From CATQGW01 sp965242565 (GTDB lineage: Bacteria; Chloroflexota; Dehalococcoidia; Bin125), in the NCBI GenBank assembly GCA_965242565.1, contig OZ251457.1, forward strand, positions 558,001 through 622,000: a stretch of 64,000 nt of DNA, in the 5' to 3' direction. The first letter of the stretch is position 1; each line of letters begins with the position of its first letter. The notes below the pieces were generated by a model, which did not search any database, was not told the origin of the DNA, and saw only the letters and a program-made list of their open reading frames with translations. Both the position numbers and the translations under genes were made by a program. Of the stretch, positions 41,421 through 52,485 are shown piece by piece.

Positions 41421-42440
41421 CTACATGTCCGCGTAGCGCTCGAGGAAATCGAGCAGTAGGCGGTTCACGTCCTGCGGGCATTCCTGCTGCACCCAGTGCG
41501 CGCAATCGGGCAGGTAGACCAGCTCGAATGGACCGCTGAACAGCGGCTCCATCCCCTCCGTCAGCTCGCGCCCCAACGCCGTGTCGCGCTCGCCCCAGAT
41601 CAGCAGCGCGGGACTGTTGATCGTCGGCCACTCACGCGCCGGCGTGGGCTCCGCACCGCCCAGCAGCGGCTTCAGGGCCGACGGGACCGACGCCCGCAGC
41701 TGCTGCCAGGTCTCCGCCGTGCCGCGCCGCACCGCCGCCCGGTAGTAGTGCAGCGCCGCCGTCATTGCGCCCGGACGCGCCGCCGCGGCCCGAAAACGCC
41801 GCAGCACCTCGGGCGGAAACGCCTCGCGGTGCGCCGCCGTCTCGCGGAAAATCAGCCCCACCCGCTCATAGCCGTTGGTCGCCAGCCAGCGCTCCGGCAG
41901 GCGCGGCGCCTGGAAGACGAACATGTACCAGGAGCGGCGCAGCTGGCGCAGATTCGGCCGCCGACTGAACGCCTCCTGCATGCGCTGGGGATGCGGCGAG
42001 TTGAGCACCACCACGCGCTCCGTCTGCGTCGGATAATCCATCGCAAACTGCCAGGCCACCTGCCCGCCCCAGTCGTGCCCCACAACCGCCGCCCGCTCCC
42101 GACCGCAGTGCGCGATCAACAGCCGCACATCCTCGACCAGCTGCTCGATCGCGTAGTCGGCGACCTCCGTCGGTTTGTCCGAGAGGTTGTAGCCGCGCAG
42201 ATCCGGCGCGACCACCCAATAGCCCGCCGCGGCCAGCGCCGGCAGCTGCTCCCGCCACGACCACCAGAACTCCGGGAAGCCGTGCAGCAGCAGCACCAGC
42301 GGCGCATCCGCCGTCTCGCCGCCATCCGGCCGCAGTTCCACATAGTGGAGCCGCACCCCGCCCGCGCCCTCCGCGAAGCCGTGCTCCCACGGGCCGGGCG
42401 GCTCGTCGGCGGGAACGTCGATCGGCCGACGCTCGCTCAT
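41421..42440 (-). CDS. Alpha/beta hydrolase (epoxide hydrolase-like)
   Basis: A 339-residue alpha/beta hydrolase: oxyanion loop LHGFPEFWWSW, nucleophile elbow VGHDWGGQVAW (Asp nucleophile, as in epoxide hydrolases and dehalogenases), and His in DCAHWVQQE. The lid carries the Tyr-rich RRSWYMFVFQAPRLPE of epoxide hydrolases. Start overlaps the stop of the upstream relative (ATGA), so two tandem copies are co-translated. Likely hydrolyses epoxides or esters of xenobiotics or lipids. Confidence 0.85.
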   Translation of the reverse strand: MSERRPIDVPADEPPGPWEHGFAEGAGGVRLHYVELRPDGGETADAPLVLLLHGFPEFWWSWREQLPALAAAGYWVVAPDLRGYNLSDKPTEVADYAIEQLVEDVRLLIAHCGRERAAVVGHDWGGQVAWQFAMDYPTQTERVVVLNSPHPQRMQEAFSRRPNLRQLRRSWYMFVFQAPRLPERWLATNGYERVGLIFRETAAHREAFPPEVLRRFRAAAARPGAMTAALHYYRAAVRRGTAETWQQLRASVPSALKPLLGGAEPTPAREWPTINSPALLIWGERDTALGRELTEGMEPLFSGPFELVYLPDCAHWVQQECPQDVNRLLLDFLERYADM

Positions 42441-43339
42441 GCCGTGCTGTTCGCCAGAAACTCGAGCATCGCCGCCGTCACCTCCGCCGGCTGCTCCTGC
42501 TGCACCCAGTGACCCGCCTCCGGCACGATGTGCGTCCGCAAGTTGTTCACCCGCTCTGCCGCCTCCTCCATGAACTCCAGGCGCACCGCCCGGTCCTTCG
42601 CCCCCCAGATGAACTGCGTCGGACAGGTGATCCGTTCATCCCGATCCGGCCAGGTGAGGAACCAGTCGGGCCAGTAGATGTTGCGGTAGTACTTCATCGC
42701 CGCGTCGATCGCGCCGGGCTGTCTGAGGGCCTGCGCGAACTCCTCGTAATCCTCCTCCGTCCACGGCTCGTGATCGCCCGAAACCCCTCGGAAAATCTGC
42801 CGCACGGCCGTGTCGATGTCGCCCCACATCCGGCGCTTGGCCAGAAACGGCAGATGCATCACCAGCGCGTAGAGGTTGTTCGGGTAGTTGTCCCGCTGCC
42901 AGTAGCGCGAACGAATCAGCGGCGCGTTCATCACGATCAGGCGGTCGCAGGCCTTTGGGTAGTCGATCGGGAACTGGAGGGCGATGATTCCGCCCCAGTC
43001 GTGCCCCACCACCGTCGCACTGCGCTCGCCGAGCGCGCGGATCAGGCCGCGCACATCTTTGGTCAGGCTCTTGATGTCGTAGCCTCCGCGCGGCTTCTCC
43101 GAGATGTTGTAGCCGCGCAGATCCGGCGCCACCACCCGGTAGCCGGCCTCCGCCAACGGGCCGATCTGGTGCCGCCACGAATACCAGTGCTCCGGGAAGC
43201 CGTGCAGGAGCAGCACGAGCGGACCCTCGCCCTGCTCCACGTAGTGCAGCCGTACCCCGTTGGTCACCGCGTTGTTGTGAACCCAGCCCTTGGCGCTGTC
43301 CTCGGCGCTGCTTCCGATGTTGTCTGTGGCGCTGCTCAT
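42437..43339 (-). CDS. Alpha/beta hydrolase (epoxide hydrolase-like)
   Basis: A 300-residue paralogue of the following gene: LHGFPEHWYSWRHQIGPLAE, DLRGYNISEKP, VGHDWGGIIALQF with Asp nucleophile, GHWVQQEQPAEV with the catalytic His. ATG at 43339 chosen because the upstream in-frame part is low-complexity and overlaps the M23 gene's end. Tandem duplication with divergence suggests different substrate ranges. Confidence 0.85.
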   Translation of the reverse strand: MSSATDNIGSSAEDSAKGWVHNNAVTNGVRLHYVEQGEGPLVLLLHGFPEHWYSWRHQIGPLAEAGYRVVAPDLRGYNISEKPRGGYDIKSLTKDVRGLIRALGERSATVVGHDWGGIIALQFPIDYPKACDRLIVMNAPLIRSRYWQRDNYPNNLYALVMHLPFLAKRRMWGDIDTAVRQIFRGVSGDHEPWTEEDYEEFAQALRQPGAIDAAMKYYRNIYWPDWFLTWPDRDERITCPTQFIWGAKDRAVRLEFMEEAAERVNNLRTHIVPEAGHWVQQEQPAEVTAAMLEFLANSTA

Positions 43340-43367
43340 TGGGGCCGTGGCCTCCTCCCGCTCGCTC

Positions 43368-44636
43368 TCACTGGAGCCAGCGGTAGGGGTCCACCGGCTC
43401 GCCGCCCATGATGATCTCAAAGTGTAGGTGCGCCCCGCTGCTCGCGCCCGTGTTTCCGACCGTGCCGACGTAGCCGCCCGCGCCCAGCCACTCCCCCACC
43501 ACCACGAAGATCTCGTTCAGGTGCGCGTAGCGCGACCGCACCCCGCCCCCATGGTCCACCTCCACCCAGTAGCCGTAGCCGCCGTCCCAGCCCGCATAGG
43601 ACACCACGCCGGCCGCCGTCGCCCCGACAATCGTGCCGATCGGCGCCGGCCAGTCCACCCCGGTGTGGTACCCGTAGGCGTTGCCGCGCGGCACCCCGAA
43701 CGGATCGCTGATCGAGGTCACCGACATCGGCCAGCCGAAGGTCGGCATCGTCCACGCCGCCGTCGACGCCCCGCTGGCCGTGCTGTAGCCCCCCGCGATC
43801 GACGCCGAGCCGCCGACCAGCAGCAGCGTCTGTTCCACCGTGATGTAGTCGGCGCTCGCGATCGCGTTGCCCGCAAACGCCAGCGTCGCATCCAGCTCCG
43901 CCGCGTAGTTCTTCAGCACCGCTTCCAGCGTGTCCCCGCTCTGCACGACATAAATCACCCCGTCTCGCACCGGCAGCTGCAACCGCGCGCCGACCTCCAA
44001 CATGTCGGGGTCGTAGATGTCGAAATTGTTGAAGCGAATCGTCGCTTCCTGCAGCCCGAAGCGCGCCGCAATCTTCGAGACCGTGTCGCCGGCCTCCACC
44101 GTGTAGGCGAACGCCGGCGGCAGCATGTCTGTCGCGCGGGCGCCGATGTAGGCCCGAATCTCCCGCTCCGCCGCGTCTGATGTCGCTACCACCGCCGCCC
44201 GCAGCTCGGTCGTCGCCGCCGCCTCGACCGCTGCCTGACTCGCTTGGCTCGCCTGGCTCAGGCTTGACTGCGCGGTGCTGCCGACCGGCTCGGCCGCGGC
44301 CGTCGTCTGGCTCGAACGGAACGCCGGCTGCGCGCGGATCACCGCCTCGGTCCTATCTGGTCGGGTCGCTGCGGCCGGCGGTGGAACGCTGGGCGCTACG
44401 GCTTCGGCGGGCTGCGCAACCGTCGGCGCCGAGGCTGCGATCGGCGTCGGTCCGGATTGCTCGGGCCGCGTCAGGAAGACCGCAGCGATCGCCACTCCGA
44501 CCGCCGCCAACAGCGCGATCAGCGAGAGCCAGCGCGCCGCGCCCGCATCACCGCGCGGCTGCGGCGGCGGTTCCAGACGCCAGCCCCCCAGCGCCGACGG
44601 CAAGCCGCCGTCGCGCTCTGCGCCTCGCGCTACCAC
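43368..44636 (-). CDS. LysM-M23 peptidoglycan endopeptidase
   Basis: A 422-residue cell-wall enzyme: cytoplasmic N-terminus of about 35 residues, one membrane helix (LSLIALLAAVGVAIAAVFL), an Ala/Ser/Thr-rich linker, two LysM modules (YTVEAGDTVSKIAARFG... and YVVQSGDTLEAVLKNYA...), and an M23/LytM domain with zinc ligands in HTGVDW and SGAHLHFEI. M23 enzymes cut peptide cross-bridges; some are inactive regulators, but here the ligands are intact. Expected on the outer face, bound to peptidoglycan by LysM. Confidence 0.9.
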   Translation of the reverse strand: MVARGAERDGGLPSALGGWRLEPPPQPRGDAGAARWLSLIALLAAVGVAIAAVFLTRPEQSGPTPIAASAPTVAQPAEAVAPSVPPPAAATRPDRTEAVIRAQPAFRSSQTTAAAEPVGSTAQSSLSQASQASQAAVEAAATTELRAAVVATSDAAEREIRAYIGARATDMLPPAFAYTVEAGDTVSKIAARFGLQEATIRFNNFDIYDPDMLEVGARLQLPVRDGVIYVVQSGDTLEAVLKNYAAELDATLAFAGNAIASADYITVEQTLLLVGGSASIAGGYSTASGASTAAWTMPTFGWPMSVTSISDPFGVPRGNAYGYHTGVDWPAPIGTIVGATAAGVVSYAGWDGGYGYWVEVDHGGGVRSRYAHLNEIFVVVGEWLGAGGYVGTVGNTGASSGAHLHFEIIMGGEPVDPYRWLQ

Positions 44637-44829
44637 CGCTTCGCTCGCATCTCACGCACCCCCGAACGATCCACGCGGCCTGCGCGTAGTCTAGCCCGAA
44701 TTTGTGAATATTCACACAACCCCCTCATGGGCTGTGGACAGCTTGGACCACCGCGCCTCGCCTGACTCGCAATCCCCCACCGTCCGTGCTATGGTGAAAG
44801 CCCGACGGGAAGCGAGAGAGGAGCCGCCG

Positions 44830-44880
44830 ATGCGCAAGCTCAACATCCACCTCGTCTACGGAGTCCTGCAAGTTGACTGA
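44830..44880 (+). CDS. Putative 16-residue leader peptide upstream of the sirtuin gene
   Basis: ATG at 44830 preceded by a strong GAGAGGAG, encoding MRKLNIHLVYGVLQVD and a TGA. Two stable hairpins follow immediately. The combination suggests a translated leader controlling the downstream gene, though it may only be a spurious short frame. Confidence 0.4.
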   Translation: MRKLNIHLVYGVLQVD

Positions 44881-44883
44881 CCA

Positions 44884-44937
44884 GGCGCCCTTCGGGGCGC
44901 GCAGGACGCAGCAGACGCCCCCGGCAGCGGGGGCGTC
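44884..44937 (+). promoter_or_regulatory. Two stable hairpins in the sirtuin 5' leader
   Basis: Hairpin 1: GCGCCC-TTCG-GGGCGC (UUCG tetraloop, 44885-44900). Hairpin 2: a perfect 10-bp stem GACGCCCCCG with loop GCAG (44914-44937). Neither is followed by a T-run. They lie between the leader peptide stop and the sirtuin ATG. Confidence 0.5.
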
Positions 44938-44959
44938 GTCGTATCTGCCAGGATCCGCA

Positions 44960-45781
44960 ATGACCGCCCAATCTGATCTCTCGCGCGACACCTCGTCCGA
45001 CGACCCGCACGCCGCCGCCATTGAACACGCCGCAACCCTGCTCGCCCAATCCTCCTACTGCATCGCGCTGACCGGGGCCGGCATCTCCGCGGAGTCGGGC
45101 ATCCCCACCTTCCGCGGCAAAGACGGCCTCTGGACCAAGCACGGCGAGCCGCCGCTCAATCAATACGACGAGTTCCGCGAGAGCCCCGCCGACTGGTGGC
45201 GCAATGTCGCCGAGCGCCGACGCAATCCCGACGAGCTCTCGGCCAGCCTGATCAACGCGCAGCCCAACGATGCTCATTTCGCCATGGCCGAACTGGAGCG
45301 CATCGGCGTCCTCAAGCACACCATCACCCAGAACGTCGACGGCCTCCACCGCCTCGCCGGCATGGAGCGGCTCACCGAAATCCACGGCAACAGCCGCTTG
45401 CTGCGCTGCACCGAATGCCTCACCCGCACGCCCTTTGACGACATCCCCGAAGTCTTCCCCCCGCGCTGCGACCGCTGCGGCGGCATCGTCAAAACCGACA
45501 CGGTGATGTTCGGCGAACCCATCCCGCCCGATGCGCTGGAGCGCTGCTATCAGGAATCCTCGCGCGCCGACTGCGTCATTCTCGTCGGCACCACGGCCGT
45601 CGTCTCTCCCGCCGCCGACTTCGCCTTCGCCGTCGGCCAACGCGGGCACCCGATGATCGAGGTCAACCTCGACCCCACCATCATCAGCCAATACTGCGCC
45701 GTCGCCATCCACGACAAAGCCGGCGAAATCATGTCTCGCATCGCCGCGGCCGCCAAAGCCCTCCACACCCCGCCCGCCTGA
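44960..45781 (+). CDS. cobB: Sirtuin NAD-dependent protein deacylase
   Basis: A 273-residue sirtuin. NAD-binding TGAGISAESGIPTFRG (38-53), TQNVDGLH (123-130), catalytic His142 in EIHGN, and a zinc ribbon with Cys150, 153, 170 and 173 (CTEC, CDRC). Removes acetyl or other acyl groups from Lys. The ATG at 44960 has AGGA 7 nt upstream; an upstream TTG at 44873 in the same frame would read through the leader hairpins and is not favoured. Confidence 0.9.
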   Translation: MTAQSDLSRDTSSDDPHAAAIEHAATLLAQSSYCIALTGAGISAESGIPTFRGKDGLWTKHGEPPLNQYDEFRESPADWWRNVAERRRNPDELSASLINAQPNDAHFAMAELERIGVLKHTITQNVDGLHRLAGMERLTEIHGNSRLLRCTECLTRTPFDDIPEVFPPRCDRCGGIVKTDTVMFGEPIPPDALERCYQESSRADCVILVGTTAVVSPAADFAFAVGQRGHPMIEVNLDPTIISQYCAVAIHDKAGEIMSRIAAAAKALHTPPA

Positions 45782-45800
45782 GGCCGCATCCTTTCCCCCC

Positions 45801-45826
45801 GTCATTCCCGCCCCCGAGCGGGAATC
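45801..45826. repeat. REP-like hairpin
   Basis: GTCATTCCCGCCCCCGAGCGGGAATCGC: a stem ATTCCCGC/GCGGGAAT between the convergent sirtuin and MetE-like genes; a likely shared terminator. Confidence 0.6.
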
Positions 45827-45853
45827 GCCCCCACGCCCCACCAACCCCCTGCG

Positions 45854-46975
45854 TCACGTCAGCGGGTGATCCGGATCCACATCCGTCGTGGCCGCGATCC
45901 AGTAGCGACGCCGGATGCCCATCGACAGCTCTTCCAGATCCGACGCCACCCGGCCCTCCCGCTCGGCCGTCAGCCCCGCCCCGCCGCATACGCCCGTCAG
46001 AATCGAGCGCTTGAAGATTAAGCCCACGCTGGCGTCCACGAACGACAGCTCGCGCGCCGCGCGGGCCAGGAAATACTGCATTTCGCGCGAGTCGAACGGT
46101 TCGGTCGCTGCCGCGTCTGTCGGCCACAATCCCCAGCCGAGATAGCCGCCGCGCGCCACGTGTTCGCGGATCGCCCGGCGGTGCGCCAGCACATCCTCGA
46201 CCGCGCCCTCGCGCCCGTCGAAATGGATCAGATTTGGGCGGCAGTCGAGCGCGCGCGTCCAGTTGGGCGTGGCGCAGCAGTGAATCCCCGCCAGCGCGCC
46301 GAGCCGCTGCACCGGCTCGATCGCTGCGCGCAGCACCGGCGCGACCTGCCGCCAGGCCAGCGGCAGCGAGGGCTCGCCGACTGCGGCCAGCTCCGGCTCA
46401 TCGAACATAACGACCGTCTGGAAGCCCAGCGCCTGGAACGCCCGCGCCTGCGCCGCCGCCGCCCGCCCCAGGAACGCCGCCAGGCGTTCGAGCAGCTCGA
46501 GATCCTCATGCGGCGCCGCGCCCGAGGCCGTGCGCGACCACTTCGACAGCGTCAGCGGCCCCACGATCTGCCCTTTGACGACATTCGGCCGCCGCTCTTC
46601 GGGCAAGCCGGGCAGCCTCGCCAGCAGCTCGTGCAGGCCGGCTGCGCGTTCCGGCGGCGGCAGGTCCGCCGCGGCAATCTGGTCGTCGCTCAGCAAGCCG
46701 CTCCAGCGCAGCAGTTCGCCGTCCCAGCTTGCGCCGGGCAGCGCCAGGCCCGTCTGCGGGATCATCGCCTCGAGCGGGTCGCGGTTGGGCAGCTGCGGCC
46801 AGAACGGCATCCGCCAGTAGTCGTCGAGCACCGCGGCGACCGCCTCAGCGGCGTCGCCGTGCGATGTCGAGCCAACCCCCGTTGGGTACAGCGGAAGATG
46901 AATCGGGGCGTCCACGATGCTCCTGCCCATAGCTGCTTCGGTCTCGCCCAGCGCTCGTCCAGCGGCAGTCTGCAT
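45854..46975 (-). CDS. Cobalamin-independent methionine synthase-like (MetE C-domain/UROD fold)
   Basis: A 373-residue single-domain barrel. VKGQIVGPLTLSKW and a zinc-site pattern with His232-Cys233/234 (GIHCCATPNW) and Cys330 (LTGVCGGAG) resemble the catalytic domain of MetE, which methylates thiols. The short length means no folate-binding N-domain, so the methyl donor or substrate may differ, as in archaeal or core-MetE enzymes. Start uncertain: the Met at 46930 (MGRSIVDAP) is also reasonable. Divergent from nrdJ. Confidence 0.7.
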   Translation of the reverse strand: MQTAAGRALGETEAAMGRSIVDAPIHLPLYPTGVGSTSHGDAAEAVAAVLDDYWRMPFWPQLPNRDPLEAMIPQTGLALPGASWDGELLRWSGLLSDDQIAAADLPPPERAAGLHELLARLPGLPEERRPNVVKGQIVGPLTLSKWSRTASGAAPHEDLELLERLAAFLGRAAAAQARAFQALGFQTVVMFDEPELAAVGEPSLPLAWRQVAPVLRAAIEPVQRLGALAGIHCCATPNWTRALDCRPNLIHFDGREGAVEDVLAHRRAIREHVARGGYLGWGLWPTDAAATEPFDSREMQYFLARAARELSFVDASVGLIFKRSILTGVCGGAGLTAEREGRVASDLEELSMGIRRRYWIAATTDVDPDHPLT

Positions 46976-47089
46976 CTTACCGACCTACGCGGAACTGGTA
47001 GACGGAACGGAGCCAGCCAGATGGGGCCAACAGGCCGTTAACCTCTTCGTTCGGGGTCAGCCGAGCCGCTTCGGGCGGCCCCTGAGCAG

Positions 47090-47118
47090 TTGCGAAGCTG
47101 CTAACGCGCCTCTACAAT
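47090..47118 (+). promoter_or_regulatory. Sigma70-type promoter of nrdJ
   Basis: -35 TTGCGA (47090-47095), 17-nt spacer, -10 TACAAT (47113-47118). The best promoter match seen in the window; it lies 88 nt before the nrdJ ATG. Confidence 0.65.
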
Positions 47119-47122
47119 TAGT

Positions 47123-47148
47123 GCTCCCGCACATAATGGCGCGGGAGC
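47123..47148 (+). promoter_or_regulatory. Hairpin at the predicted nrdJ transcript start
   Basis: A perfect 8-bp stem GCTCCCGC/GCGGGAGC with a 10-nt loop, starting about 5 nt after the -10 box. It could be an operator palindrome or a 5'-stabilising hairpin. It does not match the NrdR box, and no cobalamin riboswitch core was recognised. Confidence 0.5.
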
Positions 47149-47205
47149 CTCCGAACCACGATCCGGTTCAGTGGATCAGGATCGAACACAACGGGACAGA
47201 GCACG

Positions 47206-50145
<2,940 letters not shown>

Positions 50146-50150
50146 TCTTC

Positions 50151-50275
50151 CCCTATGCAGGGGCGGTGGCGCGGAGCGTCGGAGGGGTTCGGACTCTGCG
50201 CTGTGCTCGCGGCTCCGGGCCGACCCCCCAGTCCGCTAGCGCGGACAGCCCCCCTGCATAGGGGGCGATTTCGGA
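50151..50275. repeat. Family-1 interspersed palindromic repeat, inverted orientation
   Basis: Reads GACCCCCCAGTCCGCTAGCG, CGGACAGCCCCCCTGCATAG, GGGGCGATTTC, the reverse of the copies at 12.3 and 17.4 kb, with extra degenerate sequence on its left. Located between nrdJ and the convergent RDD genes; likely 3' end structure for both. Confidence 0.7.
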
Positions 50276-50291
50276 GCGGGCAGCGCCACAC

Positions 50292-50723
50292 TCACTCCTC
50301 CCGTTCCACCACCACCGTCCCGAAGATGCGGTCCGAGATGCCGCGGCCGCCCTTTAGCACCAGCATCGTCGCCGCGCCCAGCACTGTCGCGATCAGCCAG
50401 ACCAACGCGATCGCCGTCAGCACCGCCCAGATGTTGCCCGGGTTGTCGCTCGGCTCCAGCACCCGCACCAGGATCAGTATCAGCACCGGGCCGGCGAACA
50501 TCAGCCAGTTGAACAGCCCGCGGATCGCGATCCGCGCCGCCGAGGCCGGCCGCCCGTCCGTCGTGTGAATTGCCAGCCCCAGCAGCGACTTGCCCGGCGA
50601 CTGACCGGCGGGCAGCCGCCGCAGCCAGAGCAGCCAGCCGACCACGAGCCCGAGCGTCATGATCGCAAAGTCGGCCTCAGCCGCTCTGAGCCGCCGTCCA
50701 CGCCCTGCGTTTCGCATCGCCAT
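50292..50723 (-). CDS. RDD-family membrane protein (short)
   Basis: A 143-residue protein with three to four membrane helices and the RDD signature region AGQSPGKSLLGLAIHTTDG, ending DRIFGTVVVEREE. The first helix with the canonical Arg-Asp is reduced compared with its neighbours, so it may be N-terminally truncated or start elsewhere. One of three consecutive RDD genes on this strand; RDD proteins are putative ion or small-solute transporters. Confidence 0.75.
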   Translation of the reverse strand: MAMRNAGRGRRLRAAEADFAIMTLGLVVGWLLWLRRLPAGQSPGKSLLGLAIHTTDGRPASAARIAIRGLFNWLMFAGPVLILILVRVLEPSDNPGNIWAVLTAIALVWLIATVLGAATMLVLKGGRGISDRIFGTVVVEREE

Positions 50724-50771
50724 ATCCTCCTTTGGTTCCGCCCGCGCCGTGTGTGTCCAAGCCGCGCCAGC

Positions 50772-51482
50772 TTACCCCTCCGACTCTTCGCTCTCCCGCA
50801 GACGCCGCAGCGCCGCCGAGCGCCGCCGCTCATATTCAAACTGCGACAGACCCTCTCGTTCCTGTTCCAGCGCGGCCAACTCCGGCGGCAGCGCGGGCGG
50901 CGGCGGAACGGCGGGCGCAATCGGCCGCGGCGGCGGCGCGGGCGGCAACTCCGCCGGCGGCGCGGGCGGCGGCATCACGACCGTCTCCGCCAGCGGCGGC
51001 TCGGTCGGCGGCGCGACCACCGGCGCGCGCCGCACCACCACCAGCGTCCCCACCATCCGATCATGCACGCACTGCCGATCGGGGTTGAGCAGCATCCAGC
51101 CGCCGTCCACAATCGTCGGTAGACCCACGAAGAGATAGCCCAGAAAGCCGAACAGCAGCCGCTTGATCGCGAATTCCCGCACCCACATCCGCTGCGGCGT
51201 GACCGGCTGCCCGTCCTCCGCCAGCACGTACATCTTCAGCAGCCGCTTGCCCGGCGACTGCCCGTCGCGCGACGTGAACCACATCCAGACCAGCCAAGGA
51301 ATTATTCCCAGCGCCAAGATCAGAATGTCGAGCAGCTCCGCGGCCAGCCGATAGAGCAACGACGCGGCCCGGTCTCCGCTCAGTGGATGCGAGTTGAGCG
51401 TCCAGCAGCGTAAGCAGAACCGCCCCACATCGGGATACTCCCCGCACGCCGGGCATGTCTCGGGCCGCTGCGCCTGCGTCAT
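50772..51482 (-). CDS. RDD-family protein with N-terminal zinc ribbon
   Basis: A 236-residue protein: N-terminal CPACGEYPDVGRFCLRCW zinc ribbon, RDD domain (RLAAELLDILILALGIIPW, GQSPGKRLLKMYVLAEDGQ, LNPDRQCVHDRMVGTLVV), then a Pro/Ala-rich tail and a charged C-terminal coiled segment (LEQEREGLSQFEYERRRS). Middle member of a three-gene RDD cluster; overlaps no neighbour. Confidence 0.82.
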   Translation of the reverse strand: MTQAQRPETCPACGEYPDVGRFCLRCWTLNSHPLSGDRAASLLYRLAAELLDILILALGIIPWLVWMWFTSRDGQSPGKRLLKMYVLAEDGQPVTPQRMWVREFAIKRLLFGFLGYLFVGLPTIVDGGWMLLNPDRQCVHDRMVGTLVVVRRAPVVAPPTEPPLAETVVMPPPAPPAELPPAPPPRPIAPAVPPPPALPPELAALEQEREGLSQFEYERRRSAALRRLRESEESEG

Positions 51483-51527
51483 CGCCTACAGCATCGCGCA
51501 CCGCGCGCGCCGACGTCCCGCCGCGGC

Positions 51528-52235
51528 CTACCGATCGGGCGGCAGCTCCCCCGGCGGCGACGGCCGCCCATGCTGCGAACCCTCAACCGGCACGCCGAGC
51601 ACGATCCGCCGCTCTTGCACCACCACCGTGCCGAACGCGAGGTCGTGCAGTGCCCGCCGATCCCGCTGAAACAGCACCCAGGCGGCGCTCACGATGTAGG
51701 CGACGCCGACCACCGTGCCGGCCGTCGTAGTCACGTTCGCAACGGCGTCGCCCACCGCGAGCGCGATCACCGCGAAGAGCAGGTTGAAGGCGTTGGGCCA
51801 CAAGTCTCGCACAATCACCCGCCCCGCCGAAGCAACGCCACCCTGCGCCTGGTAGACGTACAGCCCCAGCATGCGCATCCCGGGCGACTGTCCGCGCTGT
51901 GCCGACCAGAACCAGGCCAGCAGCGCAACGCCCAGCGTGACCGCGCTGATCACCAGCGCATCGCTGTTCGAGAGGGTGACCTCGACGGTCTCGCCCTGGT
52001 CGTTCTCCACCTGCTCGCCGAGCGCCAGAAACAGCACGATCGCGACGACTGCGATCGCCAGAATGTCGATCAGATACGCGGCCAGCCGCCGCAGCCGGGG
52101 CGCGAGCTCCAGCCTGCCCGACCGGTCAAAACGCAGCGCGCCGCAGTTTCCGCAGGCCAGCCCGTCCTGCCAGATCCGCGCTCCACACCCGGAGCACATC
52201 TCCCCCGCGCCGCCGTCCTGCGCAAACTCGCCCAT
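51528..52235 (-). CDS. RDD-family protein with N-terminal zinc ribbon
   Basis: A 235-residue protein: CSGCGARIWQDGLACGNCG ribbon, then RDD domain (RRLAAYLIDILAIAVVAIVL, RGQSPGMRMLGLYVYQAQGG, RDRRALHDLAFGTVVVQ). ATG at 52235. First gene of the three-RDD run. The shared ribbon-plus-RDD layout shows recent duplication with the middle copy. Confidence 0.82.
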   Translation of the reverse strand: MGEFAQDGGAGEMCSGCGARIWQDGLACGNCGALRFDRSGRLELAPRLRRLAAYLIDILAIAVVAIVLFLALGEQVENDQGETVEVTLSNSDALVISAVTLGVALLAWFWSAQRGQSPGMRMLGLYVYQAQGGVASAGRVIVRDLWPNAFNLLFAVIALAVGDAVANVTTTAGTVVGVAYIVSAAWVLFQRDRRALHDLAFGTVVVQERRIVLGVPVEGSQHGRPSPPGELPPDR

Positions 52236-52295
52236 GCCCGCCAGCTTACCCCCTGTCACTCCCGCCCCCACCCTCCCGTCATTTCCGTCCGCCTT

Positions 52296-52448
52296 CCGTT
52301 GTTCCAGCGCACACTGGAACCCATACGGCGGTCGCTGGCGCAACCAACCACCCGAGACACACCGCGAATGCTCGCCAGCAAATGTCCCGACCCTCGGCGC
52401 TGCGAACGGTGTTGGGTTTGGGTTCCTGCTCGGGGGCGGGAACGACGG
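52296..52448. repeat. Family-3 element bounded by inverted hairpins (MITE-like), second copy
   Basis: Left stem GTTCCAGCGCACACTGGAAC, right stem GTTCCTGCTCGGGGGCGGGAAC, interior GCTGCGAACGGTGTTGGGTTTGG. Aligns in reverse to 26587-26737 over most of its ~150 bp. Confidence 0.6.
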
Positions 52449-52485
52449 AAGGCAGGCGACGTGAACGACATTGCGCAAACACGTC

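Noticed and set aside
46981..47065. tRNA-Leu-like D-arm (GCGGAACTGGTAGACG) upstream of the MetE-like gene
   Set aside because: No matching acceptor stem, anticodon arm or T-arm at the right distances; a complete cloverleaf cannot be drawn, so it is coincidence or a remnant.
46976..47205. Cobalamin riboswitch before nrdJ
   Set aside because: The conserved B12-box and receptor core were not found in this 230-bp gap, which is also rather short for it.
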